Positions 21,508 to 34,148 are shown, numbered from the stretch's first letter. The stretch: DNA of 64,000 nt from Scalesia atractyloides (GCA_947069175.1 CAMTDV010000003.1:46868694-46932693); one strand, 5' to 3'. Notes: generated by a model from the sequence alone, not told the origin. Numbers and translations are program-made.

Positions 21508-22850
21508 TGTGCTAAAAGTAGTTTAATAAAAACAAAATAAATTAACCTAATCTACACACGAAGTAATACTCTAGACTCCTTAAACTCGACTGAACTACTA
21601 AACGGCAAGTGAACTGATCGACTCTAATAAAGCTAAGAAAGTCCGGATATCGAACCCACGAGACGCTATTTACTACGCTAACAACTCTATCTAGACTGAC
21701 ACACACACGACACTAACCATTTTTATATTTGTTGGGGGGTCTAAAAATCCTAAATTGCAATTAAATTAAATATTTATTAACTAAGACGTACTAAACGTGA
21801 CTTGGAACTAATGTTGAACTCAGAGATGATAAAGAACTACCTAGGTTGGAATCCCACTTGCTATCGAATTGCTTTCTATCGGATACTAACGTGATATGGA
21901 ACCGGGATCTTTAAGTGCTAAATCCAAAGAGAAACCGAATAGGATCCCAACCCTTCTCGGGAAGACACCTATAGAACTCTAAAGGATTGTTACGACTACT
22001 TATTAACTAGACTCCATAACGGTTATCTAACTTATATGAAAAGTTCCCTAAAGTGACAAAGTACCTCATAGTGGAACGTCTAAGGCAACTATGGAATCAA
22101 TTTGATTTAATAGACAAGGTAATGGCAAGGCAACTAAAATCAATTACCCAAATCCGCAAGGACCCGATAATCAACACAAATCCATTATAGGAAAGACATT
22201 CAACAACATCTATGTGAAACAATAAAAAATCAATAATCAAGTAAAGATACGCAAACACACCAAACCAAAGAATCAAAATCTTTTACTTTTCAAAGGAAAT
22301 CCATAATCATCATTAGAAACCGATAAAAATCCAAACTTTAGTGAGTTTTCATCTAAACCTAAGTAGTTTAAAGAATTTAGCCAAGAAACATGGTTGAGAA
22401 AATCAAAACAAATATCTTAAGAAGAGAATTCAGTAACAAATGTAGGAAAATGAAGAACAAAGTGAACCGGAAAGACAAAACCCGTTAAATCTTCAATCTT
22501 CCAACTTCCAGCTCCTACCGAATGATTCCCGTGCTTCCTAAGCTTTATAACCTTGCTAAAATCGCTATTGAGTTAATCCAAGATCACCCAAATTTGTAAC
22601 TAGGTTAACTTGCATGATTATGATGTAATTATATGACATTCAACAAGAATCCAGTATAAACACAAAAACTGCCACGAATAAAAACCTTGTCGCATCACGC
22701 GACATGTAACTCCTATGGCTGAAAGAAATCCGGAACTCCTATGCTCATACGAGTCATAATATGCCTAAGTGCATCATCCTACCGGTCCTGTCTAGTGTGT
22801 ATCATACCAAAACCCTAATCCATCTATTATAAAGCGACTCTAGAGTAAGC
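21508..22850 (-). mobile_element. Probable 3' LTR and flank of Athila-like element F
   Basis: AT-rich non-coding DNA downstream (on the minus strand) of the ORF1/env-like region of F. I cannot fix the LTR edges because the second LTR is not in the window. No coding signal is seen. Confidence 0.4.
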
Positions 22851-22859
22851 GGATCCGGT

Positions 22860-23640
22860 GGTAGCTGACATCTCAGGTACTATGGTGCTGGTATCTCCTG
22901 CTCTAACGAGGTCTCTGGCTACAGGTTAGGTAAATACCTTGCATCACATTATAAGCTGGGTGCCCCTTAGGTGGCTGAACCTGAGGCTTCCCAGGTAACC
23001 GGGTCAGTCAACGTTAAAATACCCTTAGGTACTTCACAGCAAAGAACTTCGAAGTCGGACTCCTGGTCAAATTCTGTGGATCATATTTTGTAAACACCAC
23101 TAAATTCTCAGCAAGCCTGGTAATATACGAACCCATGTCCAATGCAGCCCTATGAACCCCTCTACGCACACAATTAAACTACCAAGCCAAACACTTGCCA
23201 TGTTCATATTTCAACCCTCTATCAAACACATAAGGATAAACAAGTCCGTCCAATTTGCCTTGTTTTCACTGGATTTTCTACTAACAAGAGTGGTAAAAAA
23301 TACCTTCAGCATCATCCTCATTAAATGTACCTTCCTTATGTTGGTAGGTGGAATGAAACTCTAAAACCAGCTCTTCATACTGCTCCAAGTAGCAATCTAC
23401 CTTGGTCCTAACTTTACCAGCCAACAACTATTCAACCCTTTCTCTCTCGCCCATTATACCTTACCAATCCCAGTCTATCATTCAGTGCTCAAACACTTTC
23501 GTAGTAATTATTTTCTGCAGCTTTTTCTATTCCTTAGAATTGATCTCAAACTGAAGCAATGGGTGGTCTCTCAATCGTGCAATCTGGGATAACGGAATCT
23601 GTTCTGGACCCTGATATTTGATACGCCTACATCTTGGATC
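22860..23640 (-). pseudogene. Athila-type ORF1/env-like remnant of element F (tentative)
   Basis: On the minus strand a nearly continuous frame runs leftward from 23640: IKYQGPEQIPLSQIARLRD, HPLLQFEINSKE, then after stops KKLQKIITTKVFEH and LVLEFHSTYQHKEGTFNEDD. I recall this pattern from the conserved ORF of Asteraceae Athila elements (the Arabidopsis retrotransposon ORF-1 group). It lies downstream of pol, as Athila's extra ORF does. Several TAG/TGA stops and frame changes inactivate it. The function of this ORF is unknown. The assignment rests on remembered similarity and position only. Confidence 0.5.
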
Positions 23641-25203
23641 TGGAATAATAGCTTGTGGATCTGGGACCCCTCGTGGGCATTGTGGTGGCCCTCTATGTAT
23701 TTACCTCTTGCCCCACTTATACTACATGCACCTGACATATCTCCAAAGCATCATTAACACTGGAAATAGGAAGCAAGTCAGTAACCACAACTATTTTTTG
23801 GTATTTTTAATTTTTTAATTTTTTTTGTATTTTTAAATTTTTTCTGTAAATGAACAACCGTATATCCCTACATTCGCGGCTGAATCTTAAAATAAATTTG
23901 AATAAAAATTTGGATTACCGTTTTCAAAAGCATAAGTTATAAACAACCTCGCACGAATGGAGATTGAGTACTAGCGAAGTGTTTTGTACTCATACACGCA
24001 TATAAGTAAACCCAAGACCAAACCCGACTATAAACACATGACTCAATGTACACTACCTCCTCCTGGCACTTGAATTGTCCCAATTAAAATCCAAGTGCCT
24101 ACCAACCCAGACATTGAGTCCAAACTCTCGTAAAGATATCAAATTCATGTTAAAAACAGAATTTAAGTTGGAAAATTCCGCCTAGTTAAAGGAGGTTTTG
24201 AGCGATTAAATCTAAAAATCACAACGCAAGTTCAGAACTTTATAACAATGTGATATTAGTAATACAATCCAATGTCCATAACATCCCTAAACCACGCCTC
24301 CTGCAACCATTAAACATTAGACAAAATGCTAAACTATGACTCGAAACTGGCCCGGCAAAAAGGATAGCTAAACATGCAATACTAATCCTCAGACTAACTA
24401 AGAACGAATAATATATAGAAAAAGTACCAAGAAAACATACCAGATTCGTGACAAACAAGAGAAAAACTTCAACTTTTCGGTTTAGATGGTAAAGTCCATG
24501 TTGTGGTTGATTGTGCGGTGAAACGGGTGAAATTGATGGTGTAGAATGATGGGGAAGTGAAATGGGTGATGTGGTGTAAAAATGGAAGAAGAATGGTGAA
24601 GTTTGGTGGTGGTAATGGTGGAAAATGGTGGTTTTGCGGTTGGGTTCGCGTTTTAGGGTTTAGAAAAGGATTTGTGGGAAATGGGGAAAAAGGATGTACA
24701 GCTAAAAGGTAGGGGCCTCGTTACTCGAAGGTATTAGTAATAGGCATCGCGTGACGCCATGGCCGAGTTCAATAATAAAGGAGGTTCAAGGGGGCATCAC
24801 GCTATGCGATGCCCTTAAGGTTTAGGGGTCATGTAGCGCGACGTGTAGGTTTTTAGGCAATTCTCATGAGGGGCATGGCGATACGTGACACCCTTGTGGC
24901 TTAGGGGTCACGCAATGCCAAGGGCCCTTTTTCATAGAAAGTTTCGGAATTTGGTGCCTTTCATGCCTAACTTAACTAAACCTCCCAAAAACCATTCTAA
25001 AAAATTTTCTAACACTGGAACTCCATTATCCCTTCAATTCTCGCTCCTCGTCTGTAATGGATTCCTGCAAAAGACTCAAAAACACAAATCACAAGACTGA
25101 AAATCTACAAAAACTACTACTAGATACGAAAAGACTCATATAATGACTCGATACAAATGGTATACACTCTACACTTGAGTTTTCACTCAAGACTCTAAAT
25201 GGT
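23641..25203 (-). other. Non-coding region between pol and ORF1-like of F, with palindrome cluster
   Basis: No supported coding. Between about 24740 and 24920 it holds four or five GC-rich imperfect palindromes built on GGCATCGCGTGACGCC and GGCATCACGCTATGCGATG, in otherwise AT-rich DNA. The ORFs at 23618-23818, 24240-24458 and 24885-25100 show no domains. Confidence 0.55.
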
Positions 25204-26218
25204 GGTGCGAGGTGGGACTTCGAGAGGAGTTTCCCCCATCTCGGTAGGATCAATCAGCCCTCCTAAGTAGTGTTTCAACCTATGCCCATTCATACGAAAA
25301 CACTTCCTTTACCATATAAGGCCTTGTCCACTTCGACTTCAACTTTCCACCAAACAATTTCAACCGTAAATTTATAAGAGGATCTTGTCTCCTGCCTTAA
25401 ACTCCTTCAAACCCCTCAATTTCCTATCGTGCATTGCCTTCGTATTTTCCTTAATACTCCAAGAACGTTCATACATTGCATCCTTAAGTGCTTCCAACTT
25501 GTAAATTTGGAAGTAACGCTTCCTAGCCGCTTCGGTAAGATCCAAGTTGACGATTTTAAGAGTCCAAACCGCACGGTGCTCTAATTCCATGGGAAGATGG
25601 CAAGCTTTGCCATAGACGATCATGAAAGGAGTGGTCCCTAAAGGTGTCTTGCAGGCGATTCGAAATGTCCACAACACATCGTTAAGTTTATCCGACCAAT
25701 CTTTCCTTCTCTTTCCTACTGTTTCTCTAAGATTCTCTTCACCCATCGATTTGCATTTTCGACTTGACCGCTAGTTTGAGGGTGGTACGCGGTGGAAAAA
25801 TGATAAGTAACTCCGTAGCTTACTAATGCCTTCTCCATCGCGAGATTGCAAAAGTGGGTGCCACGGTCACTTATAATGGCTCGCGGTGTACCAAAACATA
25901 TGAACAACTTTTTGAGGAATCTCACCACCACTCGGGCATCATTCGTAGGTAAAGTTTGAGCTTTAACCCATTTAGACATGTAGTCGATTGCCACGAAAAT
26001 GTAGCTATTCCCACTAAGGTCCTATGAAGTCGATGCCCCACACATCGAAGATTTCAAGGATTTGGATTGGATTTTGGGGTATCTCGTCCTTGGATGAGAT
26101 ATTGCCGGTACGTTGGCATGCGTCGCATCTCCTAACAAATTCTAGAGCATCCTTAACTACCGAAGGCCAATAGAAACCACAATCAAAAACTTTTGAGCGG
26201 TAACGTGTGGACCGTGGT
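25204..26218 (-). pseudogene. pol: Athila-like F pol: integrase core and C-terminus
   Basis: From right to left it reads CGFYWPSVVKDALEFVRRCD (zinc-finger end), the integrase core (MAIDYMSKWVKAQTLP, ISDRGTHFCN, YHPQTSGQVENANRWVK), a frame change near 25730, then PLGTTPFMIVYGKACHLPME, typical of Athila integrases. It ends with a tail NGHRLKHYLGGLIDPTE stopping at about 25204. The D-D-E residues are recognisable (DYMSKW, SDRG, QVENAN). Frameshifts and two nested insertions make it a pseudogene. The N-terminal continuation is at 28594-28706. Confidence 0.9.
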
Positions 26219-28593
26219 TGTCACACCTAACCGATGATGGAAACATCAGGGTGTGACGAAATAGATTGCTCGAGACTTCATAACACTAATTTGCGACAAG
26301 TATTTAATAAGATCAAAATTTCATTGAAACTAAAATGATAATACATTGTTTCGAAAGGGAAAGTACAACAAGTTGCAAATAATGAAACGACATGAAACGA
26401 AATACAAAAGTTTAAATCTAGGTGTGTTTCTAATCCACCCTAAGTAGTGTTCTTCATCAACTTCAACTAGTTTCCTGCAATATGTATTAAAATAATGATA
26501 ACCAAAAGTTGGTGAGTATACAAATTTCATACATAGCATAATAGTGATTGAAAAGTTGTCTTATACCCAACGGGTAAATTGCATACATTGCTCGTTATCA
26601 TACTAGCATGTGTTAACTATAAATGAAACCAAACTGTACTGCAATCGTGCATACCATTTTCGCTGAAACGACAAGGTTATAAAATAGTTTACTTAACAAT
26701 ACCACAAGAATACGGGCGGTGCGTTAATCCTATAGCGCTATAATTGTTAAGGGAGGCTTGTAAAGTAAATGAGCATATAGAACACAAGAATGAGTATAGC
26801 ATGTGATAACAAGGATATAACAAGTATAATGTTTTTTTACATATAGAGTATGTATGTAAACAAGTTTAATCATGAGTATGTGATTTTGTAATATTGTGGT
26901 TGCACCCAAAGTGTGTAAAACGGTAAATGGGATCGAGTATACTCACAGTTTTGCATAGAAATCCTGCGTACGTGAGTTGAAGCGTAAGGGGATGGAGAAC
27001 ACCGAAGTTACGCTACATTAGGGAAACGAAGGTGTGTAAGTTTATAGAAGTTGTGGAGAGTTCGGATTCGGAATTTAATAATAAAAGCATGTATGTAATG
27101 AAAATATATCTTTTCTAAGTGCTCGTTTGGACACTAAGTTTGTACGTATTTTCATGGGTCCTAATTTGCCCGTTAGAATCACAACCGATGAGTTTAGAAT
27201 TAAGATAATACAACATAAGTTCATGACATCTAACCATAATCCAGATGATATCAAGAATCCGATTAAATATATGTTATATTTTATATAGTATACTATAGTC
27301 CATCATGTATAATCATATAAATCATGTAAGTCAAGCATGGAGGTAAGATTAACTTCTTGGTATGATTCACCAAAGCACAAGTTTATCAACGTAGTTGATA
27401 AACCGGTGCTCATGAATGAAATATAATAAAATATAACTAACTAGTTCGTCAAGTAGCCACCAGGCGTGTCATACCAACATGGTAAATGTTGGAGGCGAGG
27501 TAGGGTTATGCTACTTTGAATCCTAGAAGCTACTTGATGTCATTAGTCAAAAAAGTGTGTACAAGTGAGATTTTGTGGAACTATTCGGAGAGCCAAAGTT
27601 TCCATGGTTCACACATGACTATACACAAGCCTTTTAACATGGAAGATTGAAGCTTGGATGGTTTTCAATCACTTAGAACATATATGGGTAGAATTTAAAA
27701 AAGATTTTAAGTTTGTTTCTTGGTGGAAATTAACCACAACACAAACCCACAACTATGAGCTTAGTTGGGAGCAAGGTGGGTACAAGATTCCACTAAGTTT
27801 AAGCATTATATATGAGAAACAAGAAGATAAATTAGAGAGTATGGCGAGGTTCCACCTTAGTTTCCATGGCAAACTTGTGAAAACCTTTTTAGAGGTTGCC
27901 CAAGTATTTTGAAAGAAGAAATGAAGAAGAAATATGAAGAAAAGTGAGTGAAAACTCACTTAGAGCACTTAGAGTTTTTTCCTTACTTGGAAGACTTGAG
28001 AACATTTGGAAGTTTGAGAGAAGATTTGTTGTGTGGAAAATGTTTAGGAGGTCGTGGAGGCTTGTATTTATAAGTGTGGATTAAGGTTTGGGAGTTAATG
28101 AAGGTGGAAGGTGATTGGATGAGAAATGAGGTGGAGAATAGTGAAATATGATTGGCTGTAAAAAAGGTGGAAGCTGTTTGAAGGAAAAAGGAGGTGGAGA
28201 AGGGTGAAATATAATTGGCTTATAAAAGGTGGAAGGTGATTAGAGGAGAAAGAAGGTAGAAAAGCTTTTGGTTTTGCTCACTTTAAGTCCTTGCATTTTG
28301 TAACTAGGTTATTTTATGTTGTTTGCTTGTATTTTTAGCTTGTTTTTAGATATCTAAAGTGTATTTTAAGTCTTAGTTTTGCATGTAAACATGTATTTAA
28401 ATAATTATTGCGTATATAACACATATATGAAAGGTAACACGTATATATATAAAATAAATTTCCATTATGATCAAAGTCTCGGATTACAAGATTGTAAATG
28501 AACCACGAATATGACACGATTACAAGTTTCTAAAAATAAAATGTGAATACAACTTTCTAAATATGGAAAGTACAAAATATGTAGAGCGTTACC
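26219..28593 (-). mobile_element. Solo LTR E (2.4 kb) in F's integrase
   Basis: It is bounded by TGTCACACC on the plus strand (minus-strand end GGTGTGACA) and ...GCGTTACC. The flanks GTGGT (26214-26218) and TTGGT (28594-28598) form a TSD with one mismatch. F's integrase reading (HEGLTGGHH, then VFDCGFYWPSV) is interrupted exactly here. There is no interior, so it is a solo LTR of a Gypsy family whose full copy is not in the window. The small ORFs inside have no domain. Confidence 0.8.
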
Positions 28594-28706
28594 TTGGTGA
28601 CCTCCCGTCAATCCCTCATGAACGTGCCTAAGGATCTCTAACCCCTCTTCTCTCGTAATACAACTCTTAAGGATTCGACCTCCTATCCTAAAGAGGTACG
28701 GATCAT
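28594..28706 (-). pseudogene. pol: Athila-like F pol: integrase zinc-finger segment
   Basis: On the minus strand it reads DPYLFRIGGRILKSCITREE followed by GLEILRHVHEGLTGGH, the HHCC-finger entry of Athila integrase. It is cut on the right by insertion of element D at 28707 and on the left by solo LTR E. Confidence 0.85.
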
Positions 28707-30438
28707 TGATGTACGCAAAATGTAACATATAAATTACATCAAACAAGGCATAAAATCGACCATTTTTTGGTAATAATGTTGGAAAAAGCATGTTTCTTTG
28801 TTTACTTTTAAATTACATGATCAAAAGAGCTTAAATAAATAAAATGAACAAATTAACAGTAGAAACCAACACAAATACAAAGAAGAAGGGTTGAAACAAC
28901 CTGCCAAACCCCCATCCACATCCAAAACAACAATATAACTAGAATAGAAGCTTATGCATGGGGTTCGTACCACCAGGCATGGGGCCGTGCCAAGTCAAGA
29001 TTCTCTGTAGAAAAAGATAACAACAAAAGACAAACCAACACAGGGCCGTGCTAACCCAACACGGGCCATGGTCAACTCTAGGATTTGCAGAATATGTGAT
29101 CGTATAACAAGTACACTGACCACAGGGCCGTGCCATGACACCACAGGGCGTGTTGGTGCAAGACCTCACATATGTGGTTAATGAAGGGAGAGAAAGAGAA
29201 TACCACGGGGCCGTGCATGGTGGGCACTGGGTCGTGCATGGTGGGCACGGGGCTGTGCTTGCCCTTTGTTTCTAGCTATAAGTAGAGGTGCTTGGTTCAA
29301 GGGAAAGGCACCTCTTGGCAACCCACTTCTCTCCCACTTGCCATCAGTCCACCACCACTACAACACCAACACTCACCACCATCATCCATATTTCATCTTT
29401 TAGGGGTGTGTGTAGTAGTCTCGGGATCCAAAATTGATTGTAAGAATTCTTGTCAAACAAAGGCCATTCTTGGAAAATCTCTTACATCACTTGGTGAAGG
29501 CAAATCTTTTATGTGTTACTTTTGATTTCTAATCTTTGGTAACTTTTTAATTAGGTATGTATTAATTGCTTTAATAACTAGTTTTTTTATATTGAAAGTG
29601 AACATTGGTTAAACATTCCTTCATGTTTCATTGATTCACTCATTCATATCTTTACGGTCTATATAAAGCAAGTTAACTATCTAGAAGGGGTTAGAAGGGT
29701 GTTTGGGTCAAGTTCTTGCCTCGTTCAGGGTATAGATCCTGTGAGGACTTGGTTCAAGCTTATTAGGACTTCCCTTGAGGCAGATAGCATCAAATAAGAA
29801 AGTAAGAACGGCTTTGACCCCTTATAAATAAACTACTATTAAAACTTTATCCGGCCTTGTGGGACTGTATCCCTGCTGACTAAGACCAATATGGCAGAGG
29901 GTAACGTCGCCTTCAGAAGAGGGGCCTACCACTTTTCGCATTAATAACTTATATAATTATCTTTCAATAATCCAACCTTTTGGGAGTCCCTGCTGACTCA
30001 GACCAATATGGTTGAGGGTAGTGTCGCCTTCACAAGAGGGGCATGCCACTATAACTAAGATAATCTCTTAAAAACCCGAAGTGCGAAAATCATCAAAGGA
30101 TACATAAAAGAGGAGTTGGAACCAAGTGATTTTTTCTTGTTTATTTGTTTCCTTTTTCTTTACGTTCTTATATTTAGTTTATCTTTTAAAACCTTCAAAA
30201 CAAACTTTTATCTAAATTTGATTAGATTAGACGTTAATGAGAAGCCAGTATTAAAAGCTCTTGTGTCATTGGACGACCTCGGTATCTTACCATTACTATA
30301 CTACGTCTACGATGGGTGCACTTGCTCTAACGTGTGTAGAGTGGTAGTATTGTATCGTGTTTTATAAATTTAAACTTGATCCACGAGTAAAAAGTGCTTA
30401 AAATATAACAAAAATTATAACGCACTCGCGCTACGTCA
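28707..30438 (+). mobile_element. 5' LTR of Athila-like D
   Basis: It starts TGATGTACGCAAAATG and ends CTACGTCA before the primer site. The start matches the 3' LTR at 51571. It contains an array of CACGGGGCCGTG-type palindromes (28960-29270). ORFs such as 28939-29169 and 29292-29525 are LTR noise; parts recur in the 3' LTR. Confidence 0.9.
28960..29270 (+). repeat. GC-rich palindrome array in the LTR of D
   Basis: About eight variants of CACGGGGCCGTGC occur within 300 bp. The homologous array in the 3' LTR is at about 51790-52050. Confidence 0.8.
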
Positions 30439-30444
30439 AGTTTT

Positions 30445-30462
30445 TGGTGACATTGCTGGGGA
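30445..30462 (+). promoter_or_regulatory. Primer-binding site of D (Athila type, tRNA-Asp-like, decayed)
   Basis: It reads TGGTGACATTGCTGGGGA. Athila elements typically have TGGCGCCGTTGCCGGGGA; the differences are C-to-T or G-to-A, as expected from deaminated methyl-C. Confidence 0.8.
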
Positions 30463-30569
30463 CACAAGGATTTTAAGGAAGCATAAATTAACGTCCTAAT
30501 CAAATTTTATTTTTTTCTTTTAATTTTTAGGATTTACCTTTTTTTTGCATTTTCTACATTTTTTCTACA

Positions 30570-30790
30570 GACTGCAGCACGTGGCCGTGCCAGAAAAGAC
30601 ACGGGTCATGCCCAATTTAAAACAGAAAAAAAATTTTGTTTTCTGAGCTACAGAGGGACAGACAAGGGGCTATGGAGGTGCACCACGGGCCCGTGCCCGA
30701 CATTCAGTAGCTGGGAATCCAGAAAACATAAAACTTTAGCCCAATACGGGGCCGTGTTCATTGAACACGGGCCGTGTTAAACCCTCTGAT
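30570..30790 (+). repeat. GC-rich palindrome array in the leader of D
   Basis: CACGTGGCCGTG, CACGGGCCCGTG, TACGGGGCCGTG and CACGGGCCGTG variants continue the LTR array into the leader, just upstream of gag. Confidence 0.75.
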
Positions 30791-30852
30791 CAACAAAATT
30801 TTGTGTTTTTGATCGCAGAAACCGGGACTCCGCTCACAACTCAACATAGTGC

Positions 30853-32286
30853 ATGATTTCCAGCTTTGACAAAGACATAAAAGAACCACTAGAAGAACCC
30901 GAGCGCTTTTTTAGAAAAAGACTAAAAGCTATAAATCAACAAAAAGCCTCAGACCAAAACCCTCCCATGGCGGATCAACGTACTTTATTGGATTACTTAC
31001 GACCTATGGTCGGTAATCTTGGAGCCACTATTAACCCGCCAAATATCAATGCTAACAACTTTGAGCTTTGATCCATCTAATTCAAATGCTCCAAAATTCT
31101 GCCACCTTTCACGGCCTACCTGACGAAGATCCCATTTACATATTACCAATTTCTTGGAAATATTTGACACCTTCTGGATCAATGGAACCTCCAACAATGC
31201 CATCCGGCTCCGTATGTTCCTATTTTCAGTGAAATACTGAGCCAAGGCCTAGCTTAATACCCTCCCAAGTGGATCTGTCCATACTTGGGATGAACTTGCC
31301 CAAATTTCTATACAAATATTTTCGTCCCGCTAAAATGGCTAAATTCCTGTCTGAAATTAATTCATATTCTCAAGAGGATAGGGAATCATTGTATAAAACT
31401 TGGGGAAAGTTCAAAGAGTTGTTAAGGAAATGCCCTCATCATGGTTTACAACTGTGGCAACAAGTGTCCACATTCTATAATGGACTTTTACCACACACAA
31501 AACAAATCCTTAACTCAAACTCCGGGGGCCTCCTTGGTAATCATCGTCCCATCAAAATTTATAATCAAATTGAAGAAATTGCTCAAAACAGTTTTCAATG
31601 GTACACCCCTCAGGGCTCAAAAACTGTAGCCCCGGGAGCCCATAATGTGGACGAAAACACTTCTTTACAAGCCCAAATCAAAGCTCTATCTTAAAAAATA
31701 AAATATAGAATTAACAAAAAATGCTTCGGTTATGACTTGTGAAGGGTGCGGTGGGCGACATAAAAACGGGAGTTGTATGAAAGGAGGAAGAGAATTAACA
31801 ATCATACTCGTCCACTGGGTAGTCAAGGTAACACCTTCAACCCCGAATGGCGAAATCAATCCAACTTCGGTTGGAGGGATTCGGGGGTAGTAACCAGCAA
31901 ACCCAAAACCAAAACCAATGATCCAACTTTCAACAACCCGAAATGATCAACATGGCTTCCAACTACAACAACAAGGAGGAAGAGAAAGGCTTGAGGACCT
32001 CATCACTTGCCTTTTCTCTAAATCCGATAAAAAGTACTCGGAAAGGTTCCTACAAACCAAAACCGAAATTAGGAACCAAGGGGTAGCATGAAAAATGTCG
32101 AAAAACAAGTAAGCCAACGTGCCCAAAATTTCTCCGAGAGACCACAAGGAGCCTTGCCTAGTAACACCAAACAAACCCAAAAGCCCAAGTAAACGTAATC
32201 AACTTAAGAAACCAGAAGGTAGGGCTTGAAAACGAACCAACACCACAACAACCTGATTTACTCCTTACAAAAACACCCATTACCAA
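30853..32286 (+). pseudogene. gag: Athila-like D gag remnant
   Basis: The N-terminus has MADQRTLLDYLRPMVGNLGA then INANNFEL, as in Athila Gag. After frame changes come the capsid segment (RESLYKTWGKFKELLRKCPHH, FYNGLLPHTKQ, EEIAQNSFQWY; 31350-31610) and a knuckle CEGCGGRHKNGSC (31735-31775). Stops and frameshifts occur at about 31070, 31240, 31690 and 31890. It is cut at 32286 by Copia C2, and the protease part resumes at 50642. Confidence 0.85.
32282..32286. repeat. TSD (left) of Copia C2: ACCAA
   Basis: It pairs with ACCGA at 50642-50646, with one mismatch. Confidence 0.75.
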
Positions 32287-32965
32287 TGTTGTATCTATTG
32301 AACCCTATAAAAGAATATATGATTGAAAGCCAAAACAATCTACAACGTCTTATCACTAATAAAGATATGCTGCTCTAAACTCTACTAATACTTAAACACT
32401 GTTCTTAAGATCTATTGAAAACAAAATTCTTCTAGAAGCAAAGGTCAGTTAGAGACAAACTATGATAAAGAACCAAAGAACTGCTATGGCAAAGGTCTGC
32501 TGATGAGAACCTCTGATGAAGATAAAGTCTGCTGAAGACTAACAAAGGATGAAGCCTAACAGAGGATATCTCAACAGTTGCTATCATCAGAGTTTATGTT
32601 GTATTTTAATGTAGCAGTGTTTAGAGTTTGTTTAGTTTGTTAAATGTCACTTTCATAGTGACGTCAGCCAAAGATGCTAAGTGGTTTTTCATGTACTAAA
32701 AATAGAACAGTGCCTGTATTGTTCTATCTATCACTTCTTCTACACACTCTGTACGAACAAATTAGAGTGATCTTAGGCTGAGGAGGAGTTTGTAATTGGC
32801 ATGCATACGTGATCAATATTACAAAAGCATGTCAATGAAAACAATCTTTCTATTGTTGTGATTTCAAAGTTTTACACATTTCCGCTGTACTGTTCATTGA
32901 TTGTTATCTTCTTCCATTGATTTTATCTAAAACAATCACATCAATATCAAACTCATATCCTAACA
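32287..32965 (+). mobile_element. 5' LTR of Copia C2
   Basis: It starts TGTTGTATCTATTGAACCC and ends CATATCCTAACA, and aligns with 49945-50641. Confidence 0.95.
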
Positions 32966-32967
32966 AT

Positions 32968-32980
32968 TGGTATCAAAGCT
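32968..32980 (+). promoter_or_regulatory. Primer-binding site of Copia C2
   Basis: TGGTATCAAAGCT differs by one base from the tRNA-iMet complement TGGTATCAGAGCT. Confidence 0.85.
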
Positions 32981-33125
32981 TGGTCATTCAAATTTGATTA
33001 TAAATCAGTTTGATATAAACTGGTCAGCTCTCACTACTAATTCATTTGTTCATTTGTCTTGAAAACAGAGTAGAAGTTCATTTATGTTCAATGTTTTTAA
33101 ACAAAACCTGTTGTAAAGAATCAGA

Positions 33126-34148
33126 ATGTCTCAAAATCCACAAGATCCACACAACACTGGCACCATGTACAAACCTCCGATACTTGTTAGATCAGAGTAT
33201 AATATCTAGCAACGACGGATGGGTCACATACTTGCACAACAGAATACGGGTTGCTGGAAATCGGTTATTTTCGTACCACATGTTCCGATGGTACTAAGTG
33301 CCGAGGACCCAAAAGTTCAAGTTCCAAAGAGTCCTGAACACTACTCCAAGCAAGATTTTCAGAAAATTGAGCTAGATGCAAAGGCATTTAGTATCGTGGC
33401 AACTACTTTGCCTAATGATATCTATTCTGGCTTGTTACACTACAACAGTGCAAAGGAGTTATGGGATGCTCTAAAAGAACAATTTGGTGGCACTAAAGAG
33501 GTTATTGAAAATAACAGAGAAGTTTTGAACCAACAGTATGAAACATTTTGTCATGTGAAAGGAGAATTATTAACTCACCAATTTGAAAGGTTTAGTTTTC
33601 TCATTGGTGAGTTAAAATGGTAAAAGTAGAATATCTAAATTACACTTTGAATAGTCGATTTCTAAGATCTCTACCAGAAAAATGGGACACTATTGCCTTT
33701 GTAACTAGAACCGCTGTTGGGTTCAAAGAGATGAGTTTGACTCAGCTTCATGGTAGGCTTCTCACTTATAAGAGAGAGCTTAACCAAAAAAAGAAGCTAC
33801 AAGAGTCAGGAAAAGTGGCTAATGATTATTCTTTTGGTAGTACAACACTTTTTGGTCAAGAATAAACCTCTGGTAGTAGCAAGGAACATAATTATGATCA
33901 TTTTATTGACATAACATCTAGTGGGAATTTCAACTCTCATTCTTGCTCACCCAACTCTGCTTTTGCAGCAAATGGGGAAAACCAAGTTTCTGACAACTTA
34001 TCCTTTGAACTTAATGATCTTCGACATTTTGTTGTAATTGATTTAGAAGAAATAGACATATTACACCAACTGGCATTGCTGAGTATTAGGACCAACAAGT
34101 TCTATAAAATAACTGGTTGAAAATTCCCAGGGTTGCATAGAGGGTTAA
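33126..34148 (+). pseudogene. gag: Copia C2 gag, N-terminal part
   Basis: The start MSQNPQDPHNTG (33126) is followed by an in-frame TAG where the family has a Trp (NI-stop-QRRM). The UBN2-type gag region follows (KIELDAKAFSIVATTLPNDI, SAKELWDALKEQFGG, RFLRSLPEKWDTIAF), with frame changes near 33200 and 33620. It is interrupted at 34148 by element B and resumes at 43534 with the zinc knuckle. Confidence 0.9.
34144..34148. repeat. TSD (left) of element B: GTTAA
   Basis: Perfect match to GTTAA at 43534-43538. Confidence 0.95.

Noticed and set aside
24240..24458. Small hydrophobic minus-strand ORF (possible membrane peptide)
   Set aside because: It is a chance frame in the non-coding part of Athila-like F, with no homologue elsewhere in the window.
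29292..29525. 77-codon ORF in the LTR of D
   Set aside because: The equivalent place in the 3' LTR (about 52100-52310) does not keep the frame, so it is LTR noise.
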